In this document: positions 1 to 12,849 of the stretch, piece after piece | How positions within the stretch are numbered: position 1 is the first letter of the stretch | Layout of the letters: the number at the start of each line of letters is the position of its first letter | Origin: Stercorarius parasiticus | Taxonomy: Eukaryota; Chordata; Aves; Charadriiformes; Stercorariidae | Length of the DNA: 64,000 nucleotides | Direction: 5' to 3' | NCBI GenBank assembly: GCA_013396915.1 | Contig: VWZL01000430.1 | Location: 370,806-434,805, forward strand | Position numbers and translations under genes: made by a program | Notes under the pieces: model-generated | Databases searched by the model: none | What the model saw: the letters and a program-made list of their open reading frames with translations, nothing else | What the model was told of the DNA's origin: nothing

Positions 1-3000
1 GGGGGGGAGAAAACTGCTCTTTTCCTATATTTTTCAAGCTGCACTCTAGCCTTTTCACGTGCTTGTTGACTTTCCTGAAAGCTGCGTTTTCCTTTAGTTT
101 CATTTTAGCCACTTCAGCTCCTTGTTGCCTGCACTCCTTCCATGCTGGACTTACCGACCCGTGCAGCAATAACTCCTCATGCTGTCACTGCTGCCAGCAA
201 GGAAAGGGCTCTCTGTGGGCTGGGGACCACGATGCTCCAGAGGTGGGAAGGTGTGGTGCTGCCTTCAGCAGATTTCCTGTCCCAAGGACCTGGTTCCTGA
301 TCATTCGGCTCCCAGCTACCTCCTCTCCTTTCTTCCAAAGACCCTGGAGTGCACCCATCATCAGGTGCAACAGCCTGGAAAAAGATCTGGGCAGGCCATG
401 AGAGGTGGGTTAAGCTGAGGCTGATTTTTGAAGAGCCTGGGACCTGGCCTTATTAAAGGCCTACTGAGGAAAAAAGGAAAGGAGACTTTTGCAAGTGTTC
501 AGAAATGGGGATGCTTTTTAGGAAATAAAGTAGTTTGTTTGAGTCTTTGGTGCTGGACAATTTTCAATGCCCAAGAGGGGGAAACTGAGGCAGCACAAGG
601 GAGCTGCGTGCTGCGCTTCTCATCAGTCACACCAAGTGACCAGACTCTCTCGATCCAGTCCAGGCTCTACTCAGTCCCATCATTTTCTTCTCGATTTACA
701 CATTCTGTTGCACAAAGGCCAGTTGGGAACATCCAAAACGGACACCCCCGATGCTCATGTGTGTAAAATCCAATTGCAAAGCCTTCAGTTGCTACTTTTT
801 GACTCAAGAAAGGCTGAGTGTCAACTGTTTTAGCCCTGTAATAACAAAAGATGTGGCATGGACAGTGTCATTTTTAACATGGATGATTCGTTTAGTGGAA
901 TTCCCCACCAGGAAGTCAGAGAAGGGGTCCAGGACTGGGCTGTGCTGCTGCAGCTCTCCCCGATGCCTGCGCCTGGACTGCAGCGCCATCCCATTTGCTG
1001 GGCTTCTGCCCTCCAAGGGGCAAGAGGAGGACGACACTGACGCCCCAGGGATGGTTCGGTCCTTTGGCCACCGGGTCCCCTGGTACACACGGGGCTGCAG
1101 GGGCTGCGGCTGGAGCTCCCCCAGCCCGAGCCAAGCTCCTGCCACCCCGTGAGGCTCCAGCAAGGGATGGCAGCAGCAACCTGCTGGAGGGGGTGAAAGC
1201 TGCAGGTTGCTGCAGAAGAGAAATACAGCCCCCAATAATAGAGAGCATCCACCTACTGCCCCTTTCTAGAAGGCAATAAATCTTGCCAGAGCCTTTCCAA
1301 GGGGAGCGCTGAGCTCCTGCTGCCCGGCTGGCTGTGGGAGACCCCACAAAGTGAAATACCTCCAAATTACACACACTTGATGGTGGCATGAATTATTAGC
1401 AACTGTTGTTGGAAAGTGTGGTTCATGCGAGGAGCGAACAGTCTTTCTTCTCCCCAGTATGGGCATTTTTACAGCCAGCTGAAACCACAAGAAACACGGG
1501 CAGGAATTCAGGCTGTTGGAGGTAGAACGAGACACAGTTTCCAAGAGCCGATTAAAAAAAAAAAGCTTGCAATGTGTGTTCTTTTGAAACGAAGCAGAAG
1601 CAGAAGAAGGACTAACCGCCATGCCAGCTTTGTCCTTTATTGTGTGCTGCAATTTGTCCTTTGTTATGCCTGGCCCCAAGGTCTGAGGAGGCTTCACCTC
1701 CCAGTCCCGCTGCAGTGCCCGGGCTGAGCGGCATCATCTCTGGAGCAGAGGGACAGGGAGCGGGCTGACATCCCCAGCGGATGCTCTAGGGGAATTCAGA
1801 TGAGTGGGCCCCAGCTCTCCCCAGGGCACACGTCTCCTGTCCCATGCCCTGGGATGCTCTGCTCCATGGATAGATGTTTTGTGATGAGGCTGGGGACGCA
1901 AACTGTCCAGGGCAGCTGGGTCTCATGGTGATGGGGAGGGCTCAAGCCAGAAGTTAGCAGCTCCGGTTCTGCAAATCTCCTCTGAAGTCACTGAAAGCCT
2001 CCTCTGAACAACAGCTGCAGAACCCAGGTTAGGAATGACCTGCTGGGCAGGGGGATGTCCGTGAGCGCCTCATGCCAGGAGAAGGTTTGTGAGGTCAGTG
2101 ATGGCACCAGCAGTGTCCAACCTGCTGGCGCGGGGCTGCGTCCTTGTCTTCAGAGATTGCTTGGGGGTAACGCCGCACCCTGCCAGCCCAGAGCCACCGC
2201 CTCCGCTCCTGAGGAGCACACTCCGGCTTCACTTCATTGTGTGCGGGAAGCCTGCAAGATCTGCGCTGTGCTCTTACCTTCCTGATGCTTATTAGTAAAC
2301 CATCAGTAGTTTAAGAAACTGCTGCAGTTAATGCCAGAGACCACTTACATCCATTTTTTTTCAGACGTTCATAAATGTCTGAAACATCCAGCTGAGATTC
2401 CCACATGGTGCCTGTGCCAGAGGATGAGCTGTTTTGGAAAAACCAAAGGAAAATTACCACGATACTTCTGAGGCTATGAGGAGGCAGATATCATTTCTCC
2501 ATTGTTTATAAACAACTTCTTGTGCCTTCAAAAAATTCATCTCTACAGCTGGAAGAGCCCATGGGGAGATGCTGGAGTTCAGCAGTGACGCGGTCCTCAC
2601 CGAGACTGCACTGATGGGGAGCTCGCTGTGCCCGGCGGCTCCAGCACTGAGCTCTGGCACTTATCTCACAGTTTGGATGGGGCACCAAGCTCTGAAATGG
2701 GAAATTGTGGGGAGCAGTGGTCTTGACCACCAGGGCCAGGCAGGCGGCAAGGGCGACTGGTGGCTGCGGAAGGAGTGGGAAGGGGCGGGCAGTGCCTCCG
2801 GCACAGCGATCTCCAGAGATGCTGCTGGAAGGCTAGGTGCCTGGGGACACAACCCTCAGGAGATGGTGTACGGCCATGAGCCCACAAGATGCCCTGGCTG
2901 GTACGGAGCAGAGCAGCAGAGGCCTTGCTGAGGTGTGGTTCGAGGATAACTTTGCAATTGCAGGGTGGAGAATTGTGATTTCCTGATGGCAAGGGAACTT

Positions 3001-4337
3001 CCTCCCTGGGTTGATTTCCTGAAATAGAAGAGTGGTTCAGACAGAGTTTTGGGCTCTCCAGCGCCTGCCAAGCATGTTGGAGCTCCTGGCAGTGACCTGG
3101 GGGATGCTCTGCCTGTCTCCCAGCTCCACCCCGATGGCGCTGGGAGCCAGGGCTCCTCCATGCCCAGAGCTGCCAGGCCGGCAGATGGGCACCCATGGCT
3201 TCCAGGCTTGCTGAGTCCTCAGCAGCTTGCCACACGGGTTGCTGCAGAGTGAGGATTGCCAAACTGCTCCGCAGCTCGCCAGATGGACCGCCAGGCTGGC
3301 AGGAATCATCTGCTCCTCACTGTCCGCTTGGCAGGCTGTCGGCATCCCCAGGCTGGCCCGCTCCCCTGGGCTCCTCGGTCCAATGCTGCAGCAACCTGGA
3401 AGGATGCTCAGCAGCTGGGACCATCAGGACTTCCCGGTGCCTGCCTGGCCAGCTGCTGGGGAGCAGGAAAGCTGTGAGTCTGGGGAGCCCCAGAAACTAA
3501 ATCCCATCCCTGGCACGGCAGCACCTCGGGGGTCCTCCTCTGCTGTTGCATCTAGCAGGATGTCACCGAGGCAGGGATGCTGTTGTCCCCACTTGCTGGC
3601 ACCCCTCATCTGCTGCCAGAGCCCTCCAGGCTGGGACACAGCTCAGATCCCCCTCGCGCTGCTGGGAAGGGGTCTGGGCTCTGCACCAACTTGCTGATGT
3701 GCATTAGGGAGCCGCACGCGAGGGTCCCAGCTCCTCCAGAGCTCACCCACCCTCATGGTGCCGGACGAGGGGACATCCCATGTCCATGTTCACCCACTGA
3801 TCTTCTCTGCCCTTCACTCGCCTGGGCTCTGGGAACACGGCCAAAATGGGCTCAGGTCTGCTGCAGGAGATTAATGGGTCTCCTTTCATGCATCCTCTCA
3901 CCCCCGAATGCACAGGGGCCGAAAGCCTGCCAGGCAACTACATCCGGGAACATAAGCAAGTTATTGAAAAGCCTTACTGGCAGAAACATCAGGATCTAAT
4001 TTCAGCGTGTGAGTGAAAATATTATTCTCCTGTGTGAAGGGAGAAGTGATGAAAGAACAAGAGGCTTTTTGAGACAAGTCGGGACCACCAAGTTACACCA
4101 GGACAAAAGCTGAGCAGCAATTTCTCAAACCCCAAACATCCTGCAGAACGGTTTTGGTTGTGGTTAAAACACTGTCAAGAGCTTCCCTCTGGTCCAGGAT
4201 GTGATTCCTGGTCCTGGGAGGCTGCAGAGGAGGTTGGCCAAGGTTGGAGCAGGAGCAGGTGGATGGCTGGGAGTTTGCAGAGGTGGGGGGATGCTGTGGG
4301 TGGGGATAGGCTTGTGCAGTTGCTGTGGGCATGGCCT
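1..4337. other. Gene-free GC-rich unique DNA
   Basis: I see no recognisable gene, RNA or transposon here. Open frames occur on both strands in several registers, none longer than about 200 codons, and none resembles a known family. They look like the by-product of GC-rich composition. The only simple sequence is a short A run near 1553-1563. A block at 563-585 (GGGGGAAACTGAGGC) resembles the core word of ancient amniote SINEs but is too short to call. Confidence 0.6.
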
Positions 4338-4725
4338 CATAGAATCATAGGCTGTGTTGGGTTGGAAGGGACCTTTAAAGGCCACCTAGTACAACCCCCC
4401 TGCAGTCAGCAGGGACATCTGCAACTAGATCAGATTGCTCAGAGCCTCATCCAACCTGGCCTTGAAGGTCTCCAGGGATGGGGCCTCCACCCCCTCTCTG
4501 GGCAACCTGGGCCAGGGGCTCACCACCCTCAGTGTAAAGAACTTCTTCCTCATGGCTAATCTAAACCTGCCCTGCTCTAGTTTAAACCATTGCCCCTCAT
4601 CCTATCGCTCCATGCCCTTGCAAACAGCCCCTCCCCAGCTTTCCTGTAGGCCCCCTTCAGGGACTGGAAGGGGCTCTAAGGTCTCCCTGGAGCCTTCTCT
4701 TCTCCAGGCTGAACAACCCCAACAA
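4338..4725 (-). mobile_element. CR1 LINE, 5'-truncated 3' end
   Basis: This is a minus-strand CR1 retrotransposon fragment. Read on the minus strand, it starts inside the C-terminal part of the reverse-transcriptase ORF (residues of the type L-F-S-L-E-K-R-R-L). It runs through the W-x-R-L-P-x-E-x-V-E block and the F-K-A-R-L-D-E block, and ends in the 3' UTR with GGTCCCTTCCAACCC and two copies of the ATTCTATG tail unit at 4338-4350. Only the last ~390 bp is present, as is usual for CR1, which is reverse-transcribed from its 3' end and often stops early. It is close in sequence to the insertion at 15774-16305, so both probably belong to one subfamily. It cannot encode an active protein. Confidence 0.93.
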
Positions 4726-5615
4726 CCCTCATCTGCTGGAGGTTCAGGAGGGAGAACTGTGCTTGGGCGCTGTGCTGGGGAGCAGAAGAAGGTTGCATGG
4801 TGGCACAGTTCTGGCATGGGGTCAGTGCAGCCGAAGCAGGTTGCAGAAGCAGGTTGCCAAAGCAGAGAGGTAGGGTCCAGCGGGTACGTCAGACCCTCAG
4901 GGAGGAGACTTGGCACAGCCCCCCATAAGTATCAGGGCTCGATTGGCCTGCCGGGGGGTGTCCCACATCTGCCTCGGTGCCAGCCTGGCATGGCAGAGGG
5001 ACGGGGCACAGCCCTCACCCTCACCCACCGCAGCGGGAACTGGTACTGTGAAGGGCCAGGACATGGGCAGGAGGTGTGGGGGAGTGCTGGGGGGCCGAGA
5101 CTCTGCTGCTTCTTCTCCCCGTGTCCCTGCACCTTTGGGGCTGGTGTGGTGCATGGCTGCTGCCCCCGCGGCGCAGGGTGTGCAGCACATGTCCCCAGCA
5201 GCTTCCTGACACAAGGCAGGCCCCTTCCCGGGCGTGCTAATCCTCTCAAACGCTCGCAGCCCCCGGTACAATAGCAGCCTTTCAAACCCTGGCGCCCAGG
5301 AGAGCGGGGAAGATCACATGCATTGCAGGAAGAGGCTGGGGGTGCGTAGAAGGACGTTTGTCTCCCTGAGCTAGGCTTTGGTTGCTCACGAGCTGCCTGC
5401 CTTTCATGTGCTTTCAAAGGCAGCACTGATGTCTGGAGAAGCAGCTCTTTCAAATTACAGAACTCCTCTGCCAGCGTTGAGCAGAGAGCTGTAATCCCAG
5501 GCAGAGCTGCAGGGGGAGAGATGTTCACAGGGACACACACGCACACACCATGGGTAGACACACGTGCACAGGCGTGCACTTGGTGACACACACATGTACG
5601 GATGGTCTGAGTAGG
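4726..5615. other. Unique DNA with a CA-rich patch
   Basis: No gene or transposon was recognised. From about 5524 to 5600 the sequence is a loose alternating CA/TG stretch (ACACACACGCACACACC and similar), an imperfect microsatellite. Confidence 0.6.
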
Positions 5616-5674
5616 CCTTGGAGCAGACCATCTCTAAAGGTTCCTTCCAGCCTCAGCTGTTTTGTCACTCTGTG
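5616..5674 (+). mobile_element. CR1 LINE 3' tail fragment
   Basis: A 59-bp plus-strand piece reads GAGCAGACCATCTCTAAAGG then TTCCTTCCAGCC, and ends TTTTGTCACTCTGTGG. It matches the last segment of a CR1 3' UTR, with a decayed ATTCTGTG tail. It lies directly upstream of a second CR1 in the same orientation, so two CR1 3' ends sit head to tail. Confidence 0.75.
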
Positions 5675-5689
5675 GATGGTTTTATCCTT

Positions 5690-6159
5690 TGCAGGGAATA
5701 CATGGAGATACGGAGGTCTATGGAGATGCTGAGGGGCCTGGAGCATCTCTGTGCTGAGGAAAGGCCGAGAGCCCTGAGGCTGTTCAGATGGAGAAGAGCA
5801 GGCTGAGAGGGGATCTCATCAATGCTCAGCAATAGCTAAAGGGTGGGTGTCAGGAGGATGGGGCCAGGCTCTTCTCAGTGGTGCCCAGGGACAGGACAAG
5901 TGGCAACAGGCACAAACTGGAACATGGGAAGTTCCGCCTCAACCTGAGGGAAAACTTCTTCCCTGTGAAGGTGGCAGAGCCCTGTCACAGGCTGCCCAGG
6001 GAGGTGTTGGAGTCTCCGTCTCTGGAGACATTCCAAACCCGCCTGGACGTGTTCCTGTGCCACCTGCTCTGGGTGACCCTGCTCTGGCAGTGGATTGGAC
6101 GAGATGATCTCCGGAGGTCCCTTCCAACCCCTGCCAGTCTGGGATTCTGTGATTCTGTC
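5690..6159 (+). mobile_element. CR1 LINE, 5'-truncated, plus strand
   Basis: This plus-strand CR1 copy covers the end of the reverse-transcriptase ORF and the 3' UTR. The start is fuzzy near 5690. Recognisable coding blocks in order are [14 protein letters not shown], then [13 protein letters not shown], then R-L-P-R-E-V, then F-Q-T-R-L-D. They sit in different frames, so the copy is frameshifted. It ends in GAGGTCCCTTCCAACCCCTGCC and two ATTCTGT units at 6143-6158. The 3' UTR type (GATCTCC-GGAGGTCC) is shared with the copies at 24095-24635 and 36222-37162 and differs from the 4338, 15774 and 25260 copies, so at least two CR1 subfamilies are present. Confidence 0.92.
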
Positions 6160-8699
6160 ATACAGCAAAACTGGCAACTGCACACACAGCCTATCTTGGG
6201 CTCCGGTTCCAGTGTGGGGCTGCAGGGAGATATGGTGGGATGAGCTGAGCCTCTGAACATGTCGTATCTCCATTGCTGTCCCGGTCAGGACCCCTGGTCC
6301 TGGCATGGAGCTGCACAGCAGGACCAGTCCAGATGTCCCACTGGCTGTGTGGAGTGGGGCTATGGGTCCAGTGTGAGGTGGGAGAGAGGGTGGCTGGTGG
6401 ACTGCAATGCTTCGCCTTCCTGCCCAGCATGTGGGACATCCATGCCGAGACCTCCCCAGCACCATGTCCGAGGTGTGCTCAGTGCTGCTGGTGTGCAGGG
6501 ATGGGGGTGATGGGTTGTCCTGGCCTGGCTGCTGTGGTGGAGCTGGGGTCCATGCTCCCACCTAAGGTGCAGAGGAGGAAAACACCCTGGGGATGCTCTG
6601 GGGCAGCTCCAAGCACGGGCTGGTGTCCCCATCTCCAGCCCACAGGCCGCTCCCCACCAGCGGCCCCAGGTCAGCAGTGAGAGCCGGAGGGGCCCCGGGG
6701 GCTGTGCTTGGCTCTCGCATGGCATCACCTGCCCTGTCCTGATGCCTGTGCCGATGGAGCTGCAGTGCTGGCAGGACACAGCTGCTCCAAAGGGCTCCTT
6801 ACCAAGGGGCTGATCTGCCTCGGCCCCACACCCCACGTGCCCCAGAAGGGTAGATGCTGGGAGGGCTGGATTCTCCATCCCATTGCTCTGGGTCCATATT
6901 TGGCCCACAGGGGCCCACATTTTTGGTCCACAGCTGAGGGCTGCCAGGTCTGGGTGCAGGATGTACCTGACTGCAGACAGTGTGGGATGAAAGAGATACA
7001 GGTGGGACCAACATCTTTGGGCTGGAGCAGAGTCAAAGTTGAATGGATTCCAGGGATCCTGCATCCCAGGGGCCAGGCCAGGTCTGGGTGATGTGTAATG
7101 TGTCAGTCTCTGCCCGAGCACCAGGCAGGGGCAGTGAGCAGCTTCCTGGGATGGTGTGGAGGCCAGGACCTGCCTGCTGTCAGTGCTGGGCAGAGGGGGG
7201 TCCCTGCGCAGAGCCCTGCTGTGGGTCTGCAAAAAACAGCTATGGAAAGCAGGGAGGAGACACGCAAGCGCCTGAGCACGTGTGCTCCAGGGAACAAGTA
7301 GCCCCTTCCCTAGGCTGTCAAGTGGCAAAAATTTTGGGGCCCAGTTCCTCCACTTTGGGTGCACTTCACATGGTATTTTATTTGGAAGAAGGCAAGAGTG
7401 TTATCCCTGCTGCCAGCTGGAAGCGGGGCTGTCCCAGGGAGCAGGGCGCTGGGATGTCCCCCAGGCTTGTGGCTGTCAGCACCCGTGGGAGGTTTGGGGA
7501 TGGGAGGTGACAATGATGCACGTCAGCCTCCAGCGTGCCTTGCTCCTGCTGGGTGGCTCTTGGCTGCGGATGGCTGTGCGACCCGCTCCTGCTGGTCTGG
7601 CCCAGGTGCATGGACTGATGGGCACTGGGAGGGGCAGGTGGAGGCGAAGGGCTCTGCAGGGTTAATAAATCATCCCTTTCCCCTTCTGTGCCCATTCTCC
7701 CTGCCTCCTGCACCCCTCCGAGTGGGGTTGTGCCCATTCACTCTGTGTTTACCTCTGATGAGGGGCTATGCTGGGCATGGCAGAAATAGGGGTGCTGCGG
7801 CTGTGCCAGGCTGTCTTGCCTGGCCGCCGCAGCTGTCACTGCTGCAGAAGTGACATGGGATCCTTTCCTCCTGTACCAGCTGTGGGCTGGCACTGCCCCA
7901 GTGCTGCCTCACCCCCCAGGCTGGGCTGAGTCCGTGCAGGGTGAATGAAAGACGTGACCAAGTGAACCCCCAAACCATGGAAGCAACTCCCTTGGATGAG
8001 CAGATCTTCACAACAAGATGTGGAGAAGGTAATGAAAACAGGATTCCTTCTTCTCCAGGGTCCCAGCATGACTCCAGGGCCTTCCCAGGAATGTGTCCAA
8101 GAATCAGGAGAGCAACCGAGGGCTTCTCCAGCCTCCACTGACCCCTAAGCCCCTGGCTGCTCCCCAGGATGGATAGGAGGCCTGGGCAGGCTGTCCTGCA
8201 GGGCTGGGGGAAGCTGCTCCATGGGCACAGGAGATCTGTGGATGGGCACAGGGTCCTTGCTGGCTTGCACCTTGGTGCACGGAGCCACCAGCCCAGCCTG
8301 GGAATGTGACATGGGGATATCCTGGGGATATCTGCAGTGTGGGGGGAACAAGGCTTTCCTTGGTGCCCTTTTTTGCTGGAAGGAAGTGACTTTTGGCGGC
8401 GGGAGGGCCACAGCACTGCCTGGGCATTGCAATGCAGGGCAGGCAGAGACTGGAGAAATGCCAGGAGCTGGTCCCTGGCTGCCACCAGGCCACTGCGGAC
8501 CCATCGAAAGGCTGTACGTGCATGGGTGTTCCCGAAATGAGCAGAAATGGCCTAGAAAGGCTGAAGTTCTGAAGATCAGGGCTTTTCGCCCAAACTGGAG
8601 AGGCAAGTGTTTGACCTCCCTCTGCGCAATGCCAGGGGACCACTGGACAGGAACTGTGACACCCAGGACCAGGGTTTGGTGTGGGAAAAGGCCCCACCG
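6160..8699. other. Gene-free GC-rich unique DNA
   Basis: Nothing recognisable. A minus-strand open frame of more than 300 codons (6360-7364) overlaps equally open frames on the other strand and has no family resemblance. I treat it as compositional. A single unresolved base lies at 8715, just past the end of this stretch. Confidence 0.6.
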
Positions 8700-9090
8700 T
8701 GCTGTCGGAGGGGTNCCTCGCCCAGCCGGGTGCCCTCCTGCCCACTTGCCCTTGCCGTGAGGGCCCGGGCGGGACCTGCCCTGCCCGGGGCCGGGGGAGC
8801 CGGAGGCGCCGCTGGGACCGCGCCGCCGAGCGGAACACCCCGTTTCCGTGGCAACCGCGTGTCTCCCGGCGGCGGAGCGTCCCCGGCAGAGGGCAGTGGG
8901 CGCTCGTGGATGCGCAGCTGCCCCGGGGAGGGGCCGGGATGCGGGGGACCGGTGGGGGGCAGCCGGCGCTGCTGCCAGTGCGGGGTCCCAGGAGGGGGTC
9001 CCGGCCCTCACCCCTCCGTCCCGGAGGCCTTTGGAGCCCGCGGTGGGGAAGGAACTCCAGGGATGGGATGCCAGCAGCCCGCGGGTGACG
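8700..9090. promoter_or_regulatory. CpG island with RFX X-box-like site
   Basis: About 390 bp is very GC-rich and dense in CpG (GGCGCCGCTGGGACCGCGCC and similar), unlike the flanks, where CpG is sparse. In vertebrates an unmethylated island of this kind usually marks a promoter or a strong enhancer. At 8842-8855 it contains GTTTCCGTGGCAAC, an imperfect palindrome matching the RFX-family X-box (consensus GTTGCCATGGCAAC) at 12 of 14 positions, including the whole GGCAAC half-site. RFX factors drive ciliary and some neural genes. No TATA box is evident, and I could not identify a transcript on either strand. An open frame (8848-9309) crosses the island but starts with a non-ATG codon and has no family match. 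It could also be an orphan CpG island. Confidence 0.5.
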
Positions 9091-12000
9091 GGGTGCACAC
9101 CCTGCTTGTCCTCGGGGCACCCAGTGCTGATCTCCGCTGTCACCTCGGGGAGCCCTGGGGTCAGCCTGGGGACACAGACCTGCTGGGGTGGCGACCATCC
9201 TCTCCTCCTTGTGGGTCCTCTTGTTCAGCCGATGGCAGGCACTGCTGTTGGCACCTCCAGGGCTGAGACATCGACTTCTCCCAGTCCACTGCACTGTTTG
9301 CTCTTTTAATGTCCCTTTAATTCCATCTCAAGTAAGTCCCAAACCAGTCTGAGCCCCACTGCCTCCCACAGACCTTCCTTAAAGTCTCCCTTTAAGGTGC
9401 TTAAACAGTTATTTCAAGTGAAACTGATACAGATCTGAGTCTAGATGGTCCCCGCAATGGCTCCCAAGGGAGGAGCCCAGGGCATCCCAAGGGAGCCACA
9501 CCATGCTGGAGGGGGCTGATTCCTCTCCTGGTGGTGCAAGACCCACTCTCAGCTCCCTTAACGCATCGCCAGCTCCGTCCTGCCTTGGCACTGAAGCCAT
9601 GTGAACTGGTGCCAAAAGCACATCACCACCATCAGTAACATTGCTAAGACAGGCCCTCTATTTGCATATTTTATAGCATTAAACATGCACTGCAGCCCAC
9701 ACAACATACCACAGGGGCTTTTTGTCCCCCCGACAGCAACTCCTCTGCTTGGTGGGGACACCAGCTCTCCCCTGGGTGACCCAACCTTTCTGAAGGAAAG
9801 CACCAGCGGGATCCCATGCCTGGGTGCTACAAGGGAGGACGATGACTGGCAAATCCTCCTGCTCTCACAGAAAGGCCTGTTTTGCTGTAGCAGCAGCAGG
9901 ATGGCCAGGAGTTTTCCCTGCCTTCAGTCCTGTGCCTTTATACGATGCTGTGCTCAAGATTTCTACCACCCGCCTGCTTTGCCAGACCTGGCTGCACTTT
10001 CTGCAGCCCCATCACCTCCCAGTGCCTTGGCACTGCTGGGATGGCTGCATGTCCAGGGTGTGGAGGGCAGCTGGGGGATGTCTGCAGCACCTTGTGGCCC
10101 GTGGCCAGAGGGTGTCTGTATGGACATCAGCTACCTGCATGGGGGAAATAAGGAGACTGGCATTTTAGCGAGATCCTGTGTGAATTTGCAAGAGTCAGAG
10201 AGAAAGTGTGTGCGGATTTCAATCCTCGTTCAAATGCAGCTCAGTGCCACAGCATTCCCAGGCTGAGAAGGAGTTTTCCCCCGTCTCTTGCATGGCTCTG
10301 TAGCCTCAGGCACACAAGCACAACAAGAAACATCTGTCCTTCTTTCATGCAATCAGTTTCAATCACTAATAATTATCTCTCCTCTTCCTTTTCCCTCCTC
10401 TGCTGGCTGCTGTCCTAGTGCAGTGTGGCACTACTGCAGACCAGGTACCCACCTGCTTGGTGCCAGGGCTCGCCCAGCATGGGGACACCGAGCCCTGCTT
10501 CTTTTTTCTGTCCAGGTGTGGCCAGGGCTTAGCCTTGCTTGCCAGACCTTGCAGCCCCAGGAATTCTGTTGAAAACCCGAGCTCTTGGAAGCAGGTGATG
10601 GGAGGATCCCAGCTCTCCTGGCTGGATAAAGGCAGTTTTCTTCTTTGATGGGGAAGAAAGCCATGAATACAGGCTGACAAAGCAAAGGCACCAAGGTTTC
10701 TTACCCTTTTATAAAGACATTTCCAGGCGGTCGCCTGTTTTTTGGGGGCCTCATCATGGCAGTAACACCCCTGGGAGCCAGCATTCATCCCTTGGAGCCA
10801 GTGTTCATCTCTCTCTGGAGCAGGCAGGAAAGTCAGGATGGTTTCTTAGTGCAAGAAATCACAACCCCCAGAACACATCATTCTTGTGGCAAGAGGGTTA
10901 GAGGTGAGCGCTCAGCTGGAGGGATCACCCTCCTGCTTGTGGGCAGATTTGGGAAGCTGGGAAGCTCTGCACCCTCAGCCTGGGCAGTGGAGCGAGAGTG
11001 GGTTGCGGGGAGCCAGCAGGGCTGGGGCTGTCTCCCGAGGAGCCGCGGGCTCCGAAGTCTCGCTGCTGGGCTCCAGCCATGTGGGGCTGTGACCTGCAAA
11101 TGGCAGAGCAGCGGGGGGATGTTTGTGTGGCTGGCAAGGCAAGGTGTCAGGTTAGAGCTGGGCTTACACTCAGCTTACCGGGCTAGATCTGGAGCTGTTT
11201 TAAACACTGGCAAGTGGTGAGCTCCTGGCTCTGAATACCTGTGAAGATGACACATATATATATTTACACATCTGTTATTAACCTAAAAATATAACAAAGT
11301 GGCATATTACCTGTCTTGGTTTTTCATGGAAATTGAGGTCTCTGAGTCCTTGCAGAGAATAGAAAAGGACTGATCAACCCTGCAGGTCTCCAGAGGTGGT
11401 CCATGCCCAGCTTTTCGGTGCCAATGCACCAGGGGATGACCCTGTGGAACAGGCATGGTGGAAAGAAACCCTGAGCATGCCCAGCCCAGGTTTGGACACA
11501 CAGTGTTTATCACAGCTCAGCTCTTCCCCCAGAGCAGGACGGTGGGTATCACATGGGTCTCCCACATCAGCTGCTAGAGCAGGTTCCCCTGCTGCAGACA
11601 GAAGGAGTCCTGGGGAGTCCTCAGCACTCCCTTTTCTGCAAATGACCTCTGTGCCCATCTGAGTTCCTGGCTTCCAATAAAAGAGGGGAGGGCCGCTGAT
11701 TTCCAGGGCTGCTGGACCAGGTAGTTTGACCTCCCATCACCTGAGTGGCCCCAAGATGTCCTGACAGCACAGCTCCCCAAGAGCTTCTTGTGGTTGCAGG
11801 TGGTGAGTATTCATCTCTTCTTTTCAGTCCAATGGGAGACGGGAGTGGGTTCATCCCTGGCTCCCTTCCAGAGCTGGTCTTTGCTGGAGCACTCAACAGT
11901 GTGGGGTATTCCCTGAGCAGGCGAATCAGTGACCACATCTGAAGTCATTGCCCTTGGTCATCAAACCAGCACATCTTGTCCCCGACAGCCTTGACCTGGT

Positions 12001-12849
12001 GGGGAGATGCTCCCTACGTACTGTGAGCTCCCTGAGGGCAATGGTTGCCCGAGCACCAAGCTCTGGGACCACTGGTCTTCCAGCGCCGTGGCTGCCTGTA
12101 TGGTGTCCGGCCATCTCTACATTTCCATGAGCTCGAGCAGAGCACCAGAACTGCTGCAGTTATGGCACCTACCTAACTGGGGAGCTTTCTCTGTCAGCTG
12201 GAAATTGTAAGCAGATCATGAGCTGCAGTGGTGGCTGAAGGTGAAAACTGTGCAGAGACATGGGGACCTCTGGGTTGTTCCTTTACTCTAGGCTTTTATA
12301 TTTGGGATTTTGTACTCACATCCTGAGGGAAGGCCCCTGACTTACACGGCATCCCTGCCCACCCCACCAGAGTGACCTGCTGGTCCTGCTGTTGCCATGG
12401 TGGCCAGTGAGCCCTGCTGCAGCGGTTCAGGGCATGATCCTCACCCAGGGACACTGTGATAATCTTCAGAAGTAATTGTCAGGGCACAGTAGTCTTCAGG
12501 AGAAGAATAGACAAGAACTATTTAACCTACCAGACCAAGACCTCCTCCCAAACCTACTCATCCATGCCCGCATTGAGAGCCCTCATGCAATGCAGCCTCA
12601 CCCACTTGGAGCCGAGGTGTGCAGAGCTGGGACCCCTTCCCACTAGCAGCAACCCAAAGTGGTGCGTGCAGTCGAAGCCGGCCATGCAGGCTGTCTCGCA
12701 GGCGGGCAGCGAAGGACCATCCCTGAAGGTGATGGCTTGTTTTACCTTAGACACTGTTCTGGCCTTCTCAGAGAGCCTGCATTTCCCTGGAGATGATGGT
12801 GTCCCTTCCCTGCGCTGAAATATCTCTGGCTTTAGGGGACCACGATGAG
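9091..12849. other. Gene-free unique DNA
   Basis: No gene, transposon or RNA recognised. The short AT stretch at 11250-11300 (ACATATATATATTTACACA) is simple sequence. Local splice-like words occur (for example a pyrimidine tract and AG at 10417) but do not combine into a convincing exon. Confidence 0.55.

Noticed and set aside
6360..7364. 334-codon minus-strand open frame
   Set aside because: Opposed by open frames on the plus strand over the same bases and no family resemblance, so compositional.
8104..9294. 396-codon minus-strand open frame, the longest in the window
   Set aside because: It overlaps the CpG island and other long frames on both strands. It lacks motifs and has the Pro/Arg/Ala/Gly-rich composition of translated GC-rich DNA. 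It also crosses the undetermined base at 8715.
10418..10444. 27-bp microexon between a TAG acceptor and CAG-GTACCC donor
   Set aside because: The donor is weak and the interval is too short to judge from sequence alone; no supporting neighbour exon.
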